The notes beneath the pieces are model-generated. The model was not told where the DNA came from. It did no database searches and was given only the letters and a program-made list of their open reading frames with translations. A stretch of 64,000 bases of DNA from the NCBI GenBank assembly GCA_963776675.1, contig CAVZNR010000042.1:1-64000 (forward strand), in the 5' to 3' direction. Positions within the stretch are counted from its first letter, which is position 1, and every line of letters begins with the position of its first letter. Of this stretch, positions 7,563 through 18,217 are shown in pieces. Position numbers and translations under genes: made by a program. This DNA is from Hyphomicrobium_A sp963776675. Lineage in GTDB: Bacteria > Pseudomonadota > Alphaproteobacteria > Rhizobiales > Hyphomicrobiaceae.

Positions 7563-10500
7563 ATGTTCTCGAAGGTCCTCATCGCCAATCGCGGCGCCAT
7601 CGCCACCCGCATCATCCGCACACTCGATCGGATGGGCATCGCCAGCGTTGCCGTCTACTCGGAGGCCGACCGGCATGCAGCCCACGTCGCGGCCGCCGGC
7701 GAGGCGATTGCGATTGGTCCCGCGCCAGCGGCGCAGAGCTATCTGCGCGCCGACGCCATATTGGAGGCAGCGCGCCGGACGGGAGCGGAGGCCATCCACC
7801 CCGGCTACGGCTTCCTTTCGGAGAATCCGGATTTCGCCGAAGCGTGCGAGACTGCCGGCGTGCGCTTCATTGGTCCGCGTCCCAGTCACATGCGGGCGTT
7901 CGGTCTCAAGCACAAGGCACGCGAGCTGGCGCTCGAAGCAGGCTTGCCGCTGGCGCCGGGCTCCGGTCTTTTGAGCGATGCCCAACAGGCGCGCGTGGAA
8001 GCAGCGCGCATCGGCTACCCCGTGATGCTGAAGAGCACGGCGGGCGGCGGCGGCATTGGCCTGCAGCTGGTTGGCTCGGAGCCCGAGCTTGTGGCGATGT
8101 TCGAGCGGGTCGGGCGGCTGGCGCGCAATAACTTCAACGACGGCGGCATCTTCCTCGAAAAGTACGTCGCGCGCGGACGGCACATCGAAGTGCAGATCTT
8201 CGGCGATGGCAAAGGCGGCGTCATATCGCTCGGCGAGCGCGACTGCTCGGCGCAGCGTCGCAACCAGAAGGTGATCGAGGAGACGCCGGCGCCGGGCTTG
8301 GCCGACGCGGTGCGGCAAGAGCTGTGGTCGAGCGCCGTGCGGCTTGGACAGCTCGGTCGGCTACGAAAGCGCCGGCACCGTCGAGTTCCTCTACGACAGC
8401 GATGGCGGGGCGTTCTACTTTCTGGAGGTCAATACGCGGCTGCAGGTCGAACACGGCGTTACCGAGGAGGTGACCGGCGTCGATCTTGTCGAGTGGATGG
8501 TGCGGCAAGCCGCGGGCGAGCTGGCACCGCTTGACCAGGCTCAGATCAAGCCGCGGGGCGCATGCGATCCAGGCGCGCCTTTACGCTGAGGATCCGGGTC
8601 GAGACTTCGCCCCGAGCTCCGGGCTGCTGACGCATGTGACGTGGCCGGCCGAGGCGCGTGTGGAAACGTGGGTTGCCAGCGGCACCGAGGTGACCCCGTT
8701 CTACGACCCGATGCTGGCCAAAATCATCGTTAGCGGCGCCAGCCGAGACGCTGCGCTGGCCAAGCTGCAGGACGCGCTCGGCGCGAGTCGAGATCGGCGG
8801 GCTCGAGACCAACCTGGCCTACCTGGAGGCGCTGGCCGGCTCCGACGTTCTCGCCAAAGGCGAGATGCTGACGCGGACGCTGGCGACGTTTCCCTATCGG
8901 CCGCGCCACGATCGAGGTGGTGGCTCCGGGAACGCAAACGACGATTCAGGATTGGCCCGGACGTACGGGCTACTGGAACGTCGGCGTGCCGCCCTCGGGG
9001 CCGATGGACCATTTGTCGTTCCGGCTCGCCAATCGCATGCGTCGGCAATGCGCAAGGCGCTCCCGGCATCGAGACCACGCTGTCGGGCCCCACGCTGAAA
9101 TTCAATACCGACGCGGTGATCTGCCTCGCCGGTGCCAAGGCCCCCGCCGATATCGATGGCGCGCGAGATCAGCCCGTATGAAGCCGTCGAGCGTTCGAGC
9201 GGGGCAGACGCTCCACATCGGCACCGCCAAGGATGCCGGAGCACGCATCTATCTCGCCGTTCGCGGCGGCATCGACGTGCCGACGTACCTCGGCAGTGCG
9301 TCGACGTTCACGCTCGGACGCTTTGGCGGTCACGGCGGGCGCGGGCTCATGGCTGGCGACGTGCTGCACGTCGGGCCCAGCGACGATTCATCGGAGCCGC
9401 CGGCTGCCGGGCCGCTACCCGCCAAGCTCGTTCCCGCCATAACGCGCGAGTGGGAGATCGGTGTGCTGTACGGCCCGCACGGAGCGCCCGATTTTTTCAC
9501 CGACGACGATATCCGCGTGTTCCTGGCGACCGCTTGGGAGGTGCACTACAACTCCAATCGCACCGGCGTGCGTCTCATCGGCCCCAAACCGCAATGGGCG
9601 CGCAAGGATGGCGGCGAAGCGGGCCTGCACCCCTCCAACATTCACGACAACGCCTATGCCATCGGTGCGGTCGATTTCACCGGCGACATGCCGGTGATCC
9701 TCGGCCCCGACGGCCCATCGCTGGGCGGCTTCGTCTGTCCCGTCGTCATCGTGGCCGCCGAGCTGTGGAAAATCGGCCAGCTCCGCCCCGGCGACAAGAT
9801 CCGTTTCAAACGTCTCACGCCGGCCGAGGCGCAGTTGCGCGAGCTCAAGCAGAACGCGCAGATCGCCGGACTAACGCCGGCGGTCGCGGCGATTCCCTCG
9901 AATGCCCGCTCGCTGGGAGCTGATGATTGCGTCGTTGCGGTCCGCGATGCGCAAGGTGCGCGGCCGCGTATGGTCTTCCGCCGGGCCGGAGACAAGTACC
10001 TGCTCGTCGAGTACGGCCCCATCGCGCTCGACCTCGAGCTGCGCTTTCGCGTGCACGTCCTCATGCAGGCCGTCGAGGAGCGCAACCTCGACGGAATCAT
10101 CGAGCTGACGCCCGGCATTCGCTCGCTGCAAATCCACTACGACAGCAGCGTGCTGTCGCTGGCGAGCCTGCTCGATGAGCTCACCGGCATCGAAGACGGC
10201 ATGGGCGACATCGACGGCATCGAGCTGCCCTCGCGCATCGTGACCATGCCGCTCTCGTGGGACGACGAGGCGACGCAGCTGGCGATCAGCAAGTACATGC
10301 GCTCGGTGCGCGCCGATGCGCCCTGGTGCCCGTCGCAACATCGAGTTCATCCGCCGCGTCAACGGGCTCGACAGCGTCGAGGACGTCAAGCGGATCGTAT
10401 TCGGAGCAAGCTACCTGGTGCTCGGACTGGGCGACGTCTACCTCGGCGCTCCCGTGGCGACGCCGATCGACCCGCGCCACCGGCTCGTGACCACCAAATA

Positions 10501-11209
10501 CAACCCGGCGCGGACATGGACGCCGGAGAATGCCGTCGGCATCGGCGGCGCCTACCTGTGCATCTACGGCATGGAGGGGCCCGGCGGCTATCAGTTCGTC
10601 GGCCGTACCTGCCAGGTGTGGAACACGTTCCGCACCACGAAGGCGTTCGCGCCGGGGCATCCTTGGCTGCTGCGGTTCTTCGATCAGATCCGCTTCGTGC
10701 CGGTCACGGCGGACGAGCTGATGCGCTTTCGCGACGGTTTTCTCGACGGGACAGTCGAGCTCGATATCACCCCGACGACGTTCAGCCTGAGCAGCTATCG
10801 CGAATTTCTCAGCTCCAATAGCGACGATATCCGCCTCTTCAAGGATCGGCAGCAGAGGGCATTCGAGAGCGAGCGTGCACGCTGGCAGGAGAGCGATCTC
10901 GTCGGCGAGACGCCGGTCGATGCCGGGCACGGATTGGAGGATGACGAGGAAGCGCTTCCCGACGGTGCGACGGCGATCGCGAGCCCCGTGCCGGGCAGCG
11001 TCTTGAAGCTGACGGTCACGCCGGGATCGCGGGTCGCGGCGGGTGATGTGGTCGCCATCGTCGAGTCCATGAAAATGGAGATGCAAGTCAACGCCCCCGC
11101 TGCCGGCACCGTTCATGAGGTGCGCTGTAGCGAAGGCGCGGCGGTATCGCTTGGCCAAACCCTTATTGTGCTCCGCCAGCCCGAACCGGAAGCGGAGGCA
11201 GCCCCGTGA
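7563..11209 (+). CDS. Biotin-dependent guanidine/urea carboxylase, frame broken eight times
   Basis: One enzyme of about 1,210 aa spread over three frames. The N-terminal biotin carboxylase domain (FSKVLIANRGAIATRII, GGGGIGLQ, FFLEVNTRLQVEH-like) is followed by carboxyltransferase parts (PGRTGYWNVGVPPSGPMD; GIGGAYLCIYGMEGPGGY) and a C-terminal biotinyl domain with biotin on the Lys of ESMKMEM (codon 11072). Breaks lie at about 8340, 8560, 8784, 8904, 9040, 9164, 9192 and 10335, always +1. It would carboxylate guanidine or urea with ATP and bicarbonate. The adjacent DUF1989 pair favours guanidine. Its stop overlaps the next start (GTGA at 11206). Domains are complete once the frame is repaired. 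Confidence 0.85.
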
Positions 11210-12994
11210 ACCTGTCGCTCGATATCGCAACGCTCACGTCGGCCTATGCGTCCGGCACGTTGACGCCGGCCGAGGTCATTCGCGAAGTCTACGAGCGCAT
11301 CCGCGCACGCGGCGAGCGACCGGTGTGGATCACGCTGTTCGACGAGGACGCGGTGCTGGCCAAGGCCAATGAGGCGCCGCGCGGTCCCCTCTACGGCATA
11401 CCGTTCGCGGTAAAGGACAATATCGACGTTGCAGGCCAACCGACGACGTGCGCCTGCCCGGAGTTCGCCTACGTGGCGAAGCGATCGGCGATGGTGGTCG
11501 AGCGCCTTGAATCCGCCGGCGCCATCCTTATCGGCAAGACGAACATGGATCAGTTCGCCACCGGTCTGGTCGGCACGCGATCGCCTTACGGCATCCCGGC
11601 GAGCGTGTTCAGCGACGACCACATATCGGGAGGGTCGAGCTCAGGCTCGGCCGTTGCGGTCGCGGCGGGTTTGGTCTCGTTTGCGCTCGGCACCGATACG
11701 GCGGGATCGGGCCGGGTTCCGGCGGCCTTCAACAACATCGTCGGACTGAAGCCGACCAAGGGGCTGGTCAGCACGCGCGGCGTCGTGCCCGCCTGCCGCA
11801 CGCAGGATGTCGTCTCGATCTTTGCCGCGACCGTCGGCGATGCGCACACGGCGCTCGGCGTGGCGGCGGGTTTCGATGCCGAGGACAGCTATTGCCGCCC
11901 CGCGCCCAGGTCGATCGCGCCCGAGGCATTGCCCGGTGGGTTCTTATTCGGCGTTCCCGCGGACGGGCTGGACTTTCTCGGCGATGCGCAAGCGGCACTT
12001 TGCTTCGAGGCGGCAGCTGCACGCCTCACAGCCTTAGGCGGGCGGCGCGTGGCGATCGATTTTGCGCCGTTCCGCGAGGCGGCGAGCTTGCTCTATGCCG
12101 GCCCATGGGTCGCCGAGCGGCTGGCTGCCATCGACGACTTTGCGCGCGCCAATCCGCAAGCCATGGATCCGGTCGTGCGCGGGATCATCTGCTCGGCCGA
12201 CAAGATCGATGCCGTCTCCGCCTTCAAGGCGTTCTATCGCTTGTCCGAGCTTGTTCGCGCTGCCGAGGCGGAATGGGCGAAGATGGACGTTCTGCTCGTA
12301 CCAACAGCCGGCACCATCTACCGTATCGATGAGGTTGTCGCCGACCCCGTGCGGCTCAACTCCAACCTCGGGCTGACGACGAATTTCGTAAATCTCATGG
12401 ACCTCTCGGCGCTCGCCGTGCCGGCGGGTTTCCGTGCCGACGGCCTGCCGTGCGGGGTGACGCTCATTGCGCGCGCCTTCGAGGACGGCAAGCTCGCAGT
12501 ACTCGGAGACAAGCTGCACCGCGCCATGTCCGGTGCGACAATGGGCAACAGCGGCACGCCGTTGCCGGAAGGCAGCATCGTCACCGCCCGTCCCAACCCC
12601 GATCTTCTATCGCGTCGCGGTCGTCGGCGCGCATCTTTCCGGCCAGCCGCTCAACAGCCAGCTCGTGGAGCGGGGCGCGCGGCTCGTCGCAACGACGCGC
12701 ACCGGGCCCGGCTACAGCTTCTACGCCCTGCCGGGCACGGTGCCTCTGAAGCCGGGTCTCGTCTGCGACGGCGTCGGCAAGGGTGGCATCGAGGTCGAGG
12801 TGTGGGAGATGGATGCGGCCGGGTTCGGCTCGTTCGTCGGCCTCATTCCGCCGCCGCTCGGCATCGGCACGCTGACGCTTGCAGACGGGGGCACGGTCAA
12901 AGGATTCATATGCGAAGGCCACGCCGTGCGCGGGGCAGAGGACATCACCGCATTCGGTGGCTGGCGCGCCTGGCTCGCCCGCGCGACCGCGTGA
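11206..12994 (+). CDS. atzF: Allophanate hydrolase, frame broken once
   Basis: Amidase-signature enzyme that splits allophanate to ammonia and carbon dioxide, the last step of the pathway. The catalytic triad is K70 (PFAVKDN), S144 (GGSSSGSAV) and nucleophile S168 (TDTAGSGR), with the 24-residue Ser-Ser spacing expected. The frame breaks near 12586; in the next frame the protein continues as the C-terminal AtzF domain (FYRVAVVGAHLSGQPLN) to 12994, about 595 aa in total. The start is GTG, overlapping the carboxylase stop. It is the last gene of the operon. Confidence 0.88.
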
Positions 12995-13034
12995 TCACGG
13001 AGCGCCAGCCCGGGCTCCTAAGCCATTGAAAAGA

Positions 13035-13109
13035 TGGAGCGGGCGATCGGGATCGAACCGACGACATTCAGCTTGGGAAGCTGACGTTCTACCACTGAAC
13101 TACGCCCGC
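13035..13109 (-). tRNA. tRNA-Gly (anticodon CCC)
   Basis: Read on the minus strand this is a full cloverleaf of 75 nt including an encoded CCA. The acceptor arm GCGGGCG pairs with CGCCCGC; the D-loop holds AGTGGTAGA; the anticodon stem TCAGC/GCTGA closes the loop TTCCCAA, giving anticodon CCC at plus-strand 13075-13077; the T-arm has TTCGATC. It reads glycine codon GGG. Confidence 0.95.
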
Positions 13110-13283
13110 ACCGGAGGCGGGGTGTAACATATCCGGCCCGACCTCGAAAAGCCGAAGTATAGGGCTGCCGCGCCGCCCACGGGGGATACCCTCGTGGCGC
13201 CTAGGGCTTACGGGCCCGGTGTCCGTTCGCGAAAGACGCGCTAAGCTGGTCGCCAGCGCCATATCGAGAGGATCGTACCCGTC

Positions 13284-14262
13284 TTGCCGCTCGCCACCAC
13301 AGCGCCGCAGGCGCAGACCACGGAGAAGTTCGCCAATCCCGACTGGACGGCCAAGGGCGAGCCGCGCGCGCTCGTGCCGCTTGCCGAGCTGCACACGCTT
13401 TGGATCAACACCGGTACGCTTTGCAACATCACGTGCGCCAACTGCTACATCGAATCGAGCCCGACCAACGATCGCCTCGTCTACATCACCGCCGCCGAGG
13501 TGGGCGCCCTTTCTCGCCGAGGCTGCTGCGCTCGGCACGCCCGAGATCGGTTTCACCGGCGGCGAGCCGTTCATGAATCCGGAGTTTCTCGACATGCTCG
13601 CCGAGGCGCTGAGCTCCGGTTTCGAGGCGCTCGTCCTCACCAATGCCATGCAGCCGATGCAGCGGCCGCAGGTGCAGCGCGGCCTCCTCGATCTCAACAA
13701 GGCTTTCGGGAAGCGGCTCACGCTGCGCGTCAGCCTCGATCACCATACCAAGTTGCTGCACGAGACCGAGCGTGGGGCCGGCACCTGGGACAAGACACTC
13801 GACGGGCTGGACTGGCTTGCCGCCAACGGCTTTCGCATGGCGATCGCTGGGCGGACGTGCTGGGATGAGAGCGAGGCCGACGCGCGCGCGGGCTATGCGA
13901 CGCTCTGTGCCGCACGCGGCTGGCCCATCGATGCCCACGATCCCGTGCAGCTTACGCTGTTTCCGGAGATGGACGGCGTGCCCGATGTGCCCGAGATCAC
14001 CACGGCCTGCTGGGGCATTCTCGACAGGAGCCCGCGCGACGTGATGTGCGCCTCTTCGCGCATGATCGTGAAGCGCAAGGAGGCCGCCACTCCGGTGGTG
14101 CTGCCGTGCACGCTGCTCCCTTACGACTCCGCCTTCGAGATGGGAACGACGCTTCAAGCCGCATCGGCCGCCGACGGAGGCATGTTTGCCAAAGGCGCCG
14201 TCAAGCTGTGCCATCCTCACTGCGCACGCTTCTGCGTGCTGGGCGGGGGCAGCTGCTCGTGA
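13284..14262 (+). CDS. Radical SAM protein with C-terminal Cys cluster, frame broken once
   Basis: Protein of about 326 aa with the radical SAM motif C47-x3-C51-x2-C54 (LCNITCANC) and the GGEPF motif that binds S-adenosylmethionine. The last 20 residues carry CHPHCARFC and a final C, enough for an auxiliary iron-sulfur cluster. The start is TTG 13284, preceded by GAGAGGA; no better start is visible. The frame breaks at about 13506 (+1). Overall order resembles SPASM-like peptide or cofactor modifying enzymes, but no substrate peptide or partner gene is adjacent. Function is not assigned. Confidence 0.75.
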
Positions 14263-14268
14263 GCGAGC

Positions 14269-14640
14269 CTACTTCGCTTTGACGAGCGCGTCGCGGATCT
14301 CCTTCAGGTAGATCTCGGACTGTGGCGGCGTCGGGGCCGGCTTGGGCTCGGGCTTGCGCAGGGTGTTGATGCCCTTGATGAGGAAGAACAGCGCCACCGC
14401 CGTCAGCAGGAACTGCACGATGGCGTTGAGGAACAGTCCGTACTTGATCTCCACGCCTTCGATGGGCTCGACCAGCAGATTGGAGAAGTCGACGCCGGCG
14501 GTGATGTAGCCGATCATCGGCATGATGATGTTGTCCACGAGCGTCGATACGATCGGCGTGAAGGCGGCGCCGATGATTACGCCGACGGCCAGATCGAGCG
14601 CGTTGCCGCGCGTTGCGAATTCCTTGAATTCCTTCCACAT
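14269..14640 (-). CDS. mscL: Large-conductance mechanosensitive channel MscL
   Basis: Inner-membrane channel of 123 aa, normal length for MscL. The N-terminal amphipathic helix (MWKEFKEFATRGNALDLAVG) leads into the first membrane helix with IIGAAFTPIVSTLVDNIIMP; a second helix (FLLTAVALFFLIKGIN) is followed by a charged cytoplasmic tail. It opens under membrane tension to release solutes during osmotic downshock. It is convergent with the radical SAM gene, 6 bp apart. Confidence 0.97.
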   Translation of the reverse strand: MWKEFKEFATRGNALDLAVGVIIGAAFTPIVSTLVDNIIMPMIGYITAGVDFSNLLVEPIEGVEIKYGLFLNAIVQFLLTAVALFFLIKGINTLRKPEPKPAPTPPQSEIYLKEIRDALVKAK

Positions 14641-14821
14641 GGCAGACTGCCCCCGGGGTGCTGTTTTTGTGCTCCGTAGGCAGACTTAAGCCATATCGCG
14701 CACCGGTAAAATAGGGTGTTTACCCTGATCGCTGTGCGCTTGCGCCATATATGCGTCGCAGTGTTGGCATGTCTTTGATACCAGGGGCCGGCTGGCTCGG
14801 GGACGATGGGAGGCGACCGCC

Positions 14822-15082
14822 ATGATGGAGCGCAAGGAACGCAAGCCGTACTGGCGCCACACCAAGTGGCAGATGCTGGCGAGCGTCGTGCCGTTTCTGG
14901 TGATGATTATCGTGCTGCCGCTTTACGCAGGCTCGCTCAACACCGAGAAGTTCCTGGGCTTCCCGCTCGGCTACTTCCTCAGCGCGCACGGCATCGTCAT
15001 CGTCGCGATCTTCACCGTAGCGAGCTTCGTCAACCGCCAGGATGCCATCGACCACTGGCACGGCGCGCACGAGGACACCTGA
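14822..15082 (+). CDS. DUF4212-type small subunit of a sodium:solute symporter
   Basis: Protein of 86 aa with two membrane helices (WQMLASVVPFLVMIIVLPLY and a second around residues 50-68). It resembles the short membrane protein encoded just before SSS-family transporters of the VC_2705 group. A GGGAGG ribosome site lies at about 14807-14812. The large subunit starts 22 bp downstream, so the two probably work as one transporter. Confidence 0.8.
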   Translation: MMERKERKPYWRHTKWQMLASVVPFLVMIIVLPLYAGSLNTEKFLGFPLGYFLSAHGIVIVAIFTVASFVNRQDAIDHWHGAHEDT

Positions 15083-15104
15083 GGAACGGGGCGGGTTTCA
15101 ACGC

Positions 15105-16940
15105 ATGACGGTCACTTCGCGCACCCGCTTCGTCAATCCGCGGCTGGGCACCTATTTCGGCATCTTTGCCAGCTCGCTGACGGGCCTCGTGCTGCTGCTC
15201 ATCATCTTCGAGCAACTGGGCACGTCCGAGACGATCCTGCGATGGTGCATGCTGCTCGGACCGCTGGTGCTGTACGCCGCCATCGGCCTGCTCGTTCCCA
15301 CGCGTGAACCCTTGGAGTTTTTTGCCGCCGGGCGCCGCGTTCCCGCCGGCTACACGGGCCTCGGCATAGCCAACGTGACGCTGGGCGCCACCGGCATCGT
15401 CGCTATGACGGGCACGTTCTTCCTGATCGGATTCGACGCTTTGTGCCTGATGATCGGTGGGCTCGCAGGTTTCGTCATCATGGCGGTCATGCTCGCGCCC
15501 TTCTTTCGCAAGTTCGGCGCGCTGACGGTCCCGAGCTATCTCGGACGGCGGTTTGAGAGCCGCGCGGTGCGGCTGCTCGCGGCCGGCTTGATCTCGGTGC
15601 CGCTGCTGCTTCTGCTCGCAGCCGAGCTGAGAATGGGCGCCTTCGCTGCGGGTTGGCTCGTCGGCAAGCCCGCGAGTTTGATGGTTATGCTCCTGGTGCT
15701 GGCTATCGTCGTCACCGTGGTGATGGGCGGCACCCGCTCGCTCACCTGGTCGGGAAGCGCGCAGGCGATCGCCGCCATTCTCGCCCTGCTTGTGCCGGTG
15801 ACGATCGTCGCTGTGATGGTGACGAATTTCCCGCTGCCGCAGCTCACCAACGGCCCGCTGCTGCGCGCGCTCGTGTACCAGGAAGGCGCCCATGGCGTGC
15901 CGCTGGTGGATGCGAGCGGTTTTACATTCATGCTGCCGGGAGAGGGCTTTGCCCCCATTGCCAAGCGCTTCGCCGTGCCGTTCGGCAACGTCGGGCCGAT
16001 GGCCTTCGTCGTCGCCACGCTTACGGTGATGGCGGGCGTTGCCTCCTCGCCGTGGCTGCTGCCGCGCGTGACGATGACCCCCGGCGTCTACGAGACGCGC
16101 AAGTCGCTCGGCTGGGCGACGGTGTTCTTCGGTCTGATTATGCTGACTGCGGCGGCTGTGTCCGTGTACATGCGCGACTTCGTCATGGACGTCGTCAAGA
16201 ACGGCCCGCCGGCCACGCTTCCCGACTGGATGCGCCAGCTTATCGAGCTCGGCTTCGTGCGCGTGAACGAGGCCGCCGGCGCCGTCGGTCTCACCAGCTT
16301 CGAGTTCGCGCGCGACACCGTACTGCTCAGTCTGCCTGTGGCGGCGGGGCTTCCCAACGTGTTCGTCTACTTCGCGGCGGCCGGCATCGTCGCTGCGGCA
16401 CTGGTGGCGGCAAGCGCCGCCGCCGTGACGCTTGCCAACGTGCTGAGCGAGGACGTGGTCAACGGCCTTTCGTGGGAGCCGTTGCCCCGCGACGTGCGCC
16501 TGTGGGTGGCGCGCCTCGCCATTGTCGGCGTCGCGGTGTTTGGTGGCGGCATCACCCTGCTGGCGCCAACCGACCCTCTCAGTCTCGTGCTCTGGTGCCT
16601 ATCGATTACCGGATCGACGCTATTTCCCGTGCTCATCCTATCGATCTGGTGGAAGCGCATGAACGCCTTCGGCGCCATGGCGGGTCTCGCATGCGGCTTT
16701 GCCGTGTCGGTGCTGACCATCCTCGCCGGCGAGGCGAGCATTCTTGGTCTCGACGGCGCGCTGGCGGGTCTGCTCGGCATTCCCGCCGGCACGCTGGGCG
16801 TGCTGCTGGCGACCAGCGCGACGCCCGGGCCCACGCGCAGCATGCTGGAGCTCGTGCGCGAGATCCGCATTCCCGGCGGCGAGATCGTCTACGATCGTGA
16901 GATGCGCCTGTTGCGGCTCAAGAACCGCGAGCGCGACTAG
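15105..16940 (+). CDS. Sodium:solute symporter, large subunit (SSS family)
   Basis: Polytopic inner-membrane protein of 611 aa, with about 13 hydrophobic segments. The FFAAGRRVPAGYTGLGIANV region and the later ASSPWLLPRVTMTPG segment are typical of the SSS family close to acetate permease ActP. The start at 15105 was preferred because the upstream part of the same frame overlaps the small-subunit gene. The pairing with a DUF4212 protein supports the VC_2705-like subgroup. Substrate is probably a small organic acid, inferred from the family only. Confidence 0.85.
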   Translation: MTVTSRTRFVNPRLGTYFGIFASSLTGLVLLLIIFEQLGTSETILRWCMLLGPLVLYAAIGLLVPTREPLEFFAAGRRVPAGYTGLGIANVTLGATGIVAMTGTFFLIGFDALCLMIGGLAGFVIMAVMLAPFFRKFGALTVPSYLGRRFESRAVRLLAAGLISVPLLLLLAAELRMGAFAAGWLVGKPASLMVMLLVLAIVVTVVMGGTRSLTWSGSAQAIAAILALLVPVTIVAVMVTNFPLPQLTNGPLLRALVYQEGAHGVPLVDASGFTFMLPGEGFAPIAKRFAVPFGNVGPMAFVVATLTVMAGVASSPWLLPRVTMTPGVYETRKSLGWATVFFGLIMLTAAAVSVYMRDFVMDVVKNGPPATLPDWMRQLIELGFVRVNEAAGAVGLTSFEFARDTVLLSLPVAAGLPNVFVYFAAAGIVAAALVAASAAAVTLANVLSEDVVNGLSWEPLPRDVRLWVARLAIVGVAVFGGGITLLAPTDPLSLVLWCLSITGSTLFPVLILSIWWKRMNAFGAMAGLACGFAVSVLTILAGEASILGLDGALAGLLGIPAGTLGVLLATSATPGPTRSMLELVREIRIPGGEIVYDREMRLLRLKNRERD

Positions 16941-16952
16941 AGCACAACTGGC

Positions 16953-17417
16953 TCAGCGCGCCTGGTGCGTGCCCAGATAGTGCGCGACGATCTCGCGTCG
17001 GTGCGGCCGGTCGCGGTGCTCCGCGACATAGATGCCCTGCCACGTGCCCAGCACAACGCGGCCCGCGTGCACCGGAATCGATAGCGAGGTTGCCGTCAGC
17101 GCCGACTTGATGTGCGCGGGCATATCGTCGGGGCCTTCGATGTCGTGCACGTAGGGGATGTTTTTCGGCGCAAGACGCTCCAGCGCGTTGACGAGATCGA
17201 TGTGCACATCGGGATCGGCGTTCTCCTGGATGAGGAGCGAAGCCGAGGTATGGCGGATGAAGAGCGTGAGGAGGCCGTCGGTGGCCCCGATCGCGGCAAG
17301 CCAGGCGCCGATCTTGTCGGTGATCATAACGAGACCCGGTCCGCGCGTTTCGATGCTGAATGTGTGAAACGCCTGCGTTAGGTCGCTTGCAACCGGGGCA
17401 TGGGTTGGTGGTGTCAT
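16953..17417 (-). CDS. YjbQ family protein (UPF0047)
   Basis: Soluble protein of 154 aa with the family pattern LFIRHTSASLLIQENADPDV and the C-terminal LGTWQGIYVAEHRDRPHRRE. Some YjbQ members have been given thiamin phosphate synthase activity, but the main role in bacteria is unsettled. It stands alone between the symporter gene and a small exported protein. Confidence 0.9.
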   Translation of the reverse strand: MTPPTHAPVASDLTQAFHTFSIETRGPGLVMITDKIGAWLAAIGATDGLLTLFIRHTSASLLIQENADPDVHIDLVNALERLAPKNIPYVHDIEGPDDMPAHIKSALTATSLSIPVHAGRVVLGTWQGIYVAEHRDRPHRREIVAHYLGTHQAR

Positions 17418-17442
17418 GAGAAACGCTAACAGCTTGTCGCCG

Positions 17443-17916
17443 CTATAGTTCCGTCTCGGGCTGACGACTGTGCTTCTCTTTGAGCTTGTCCATGCGCTCC
17501 TGCAACTTGTTCAACATGCGCTCGAAGTAGTCGAACGCCTTGTCGACATCCTTCTCGCTTGGCAGCGTGATCTGTGCGTGGGGTGCCGATGGCGCCGTCG
17601 GGTCGTTGAGGCCCAGACTCTCGTCCAGATGCTCGACCTCGTCCCTAAGGGACTTGTTCTCGGCCTTCAGCTTGTCGATCTCGGTCAGAAGCGTGCGCTG
17701 GCTGTCTTCCATGTCCTCGCAGGTCCAGGCTCCGCCCGTGCGGTGGCACAGCGCCATGGCGCCGGTCTGCGTGTCGAGGCGCACGACACCGTCCTGCGTA
17801 GGAGACATGGTGTAGCGGCCACTTTTGTCGTCGGGCGTGCTTGGATCGGCGAGCGACGTGACGCTGCTCAGGATTGTGAGTGCAACCAGCGAGATGATGA
17901 GCCTCATACCGCGCAT
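17443..17916 (-). CDS. Exported coiled-coil protein of unknown function
   Basis: Protein of 157 aa from the ATG at 17916, chosen because GGAG lies 8 bp before it. Residues 1-24 form a signal peptide (RLIISLVALTILSSVTSLA). A small domain with two Cys (ALCHRTGGAWTCEDM) follows, then a heptad-rich coiled coil (TEIDKLKAENKSLRDEVEHL) and a charged C-terminal helix. It is probably periplasmic. I do not recognise a characterised family. Confidence 0.7.
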   Translation of the reverse strand: MRGMRLIISLVALTILSSVTSLADPSTPDDKSGRYTMSPTQDGVVRLDTQTGAMALCHRTGGAWTCEDMEDSQRTLLTEIDKLKAENKSLRDEVEHLDESLGLNDPTAPSAPHAQITLPSEKDVDKAFDYFERMLNKLQERMDKLKEKHSRQPETEL

Positions 17917-18217
17917 GTCGTTCTCCAAGCTTCCGGGCGGCTTCAGACCGTCCGCATCGATGAAGCTTAACCTCAAAGTATGGCGAAACGCCCCGGATTT
18001 GTCTGTTTAGGGTCCGCTACGGCGCATTTTGTGTCGCCGCTTAACCGAACATTTACCGCGACTCGACGAGCTTTAGGGGCGAGCGGTGGCGAATTCCTGC
18101 AGCGTTTGCATGGCATTCGGCCGCACCGGCCCGCGCCAGCGAGACGGAAGGTACGCCTTCCTTCGCTAGTTGCGGATACCTGTTCATAGATCGTTGAGCG
18201 CACCCCAAGGGAACGAG

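Noticed and set aside
6687..8318. Minus-strand open frame (543 codons) opposite the DUF1989 and carboxylase genes
   Set aside because: No recognisable domain; real genes lie on the other strand.
8340..10340. Programmed frameshifting in the carboxylase
   Set aside because: Eight shifts in 2 kb without slippery sites or pseudoknots are not plausible; the same error type occurs in unrelated genes.
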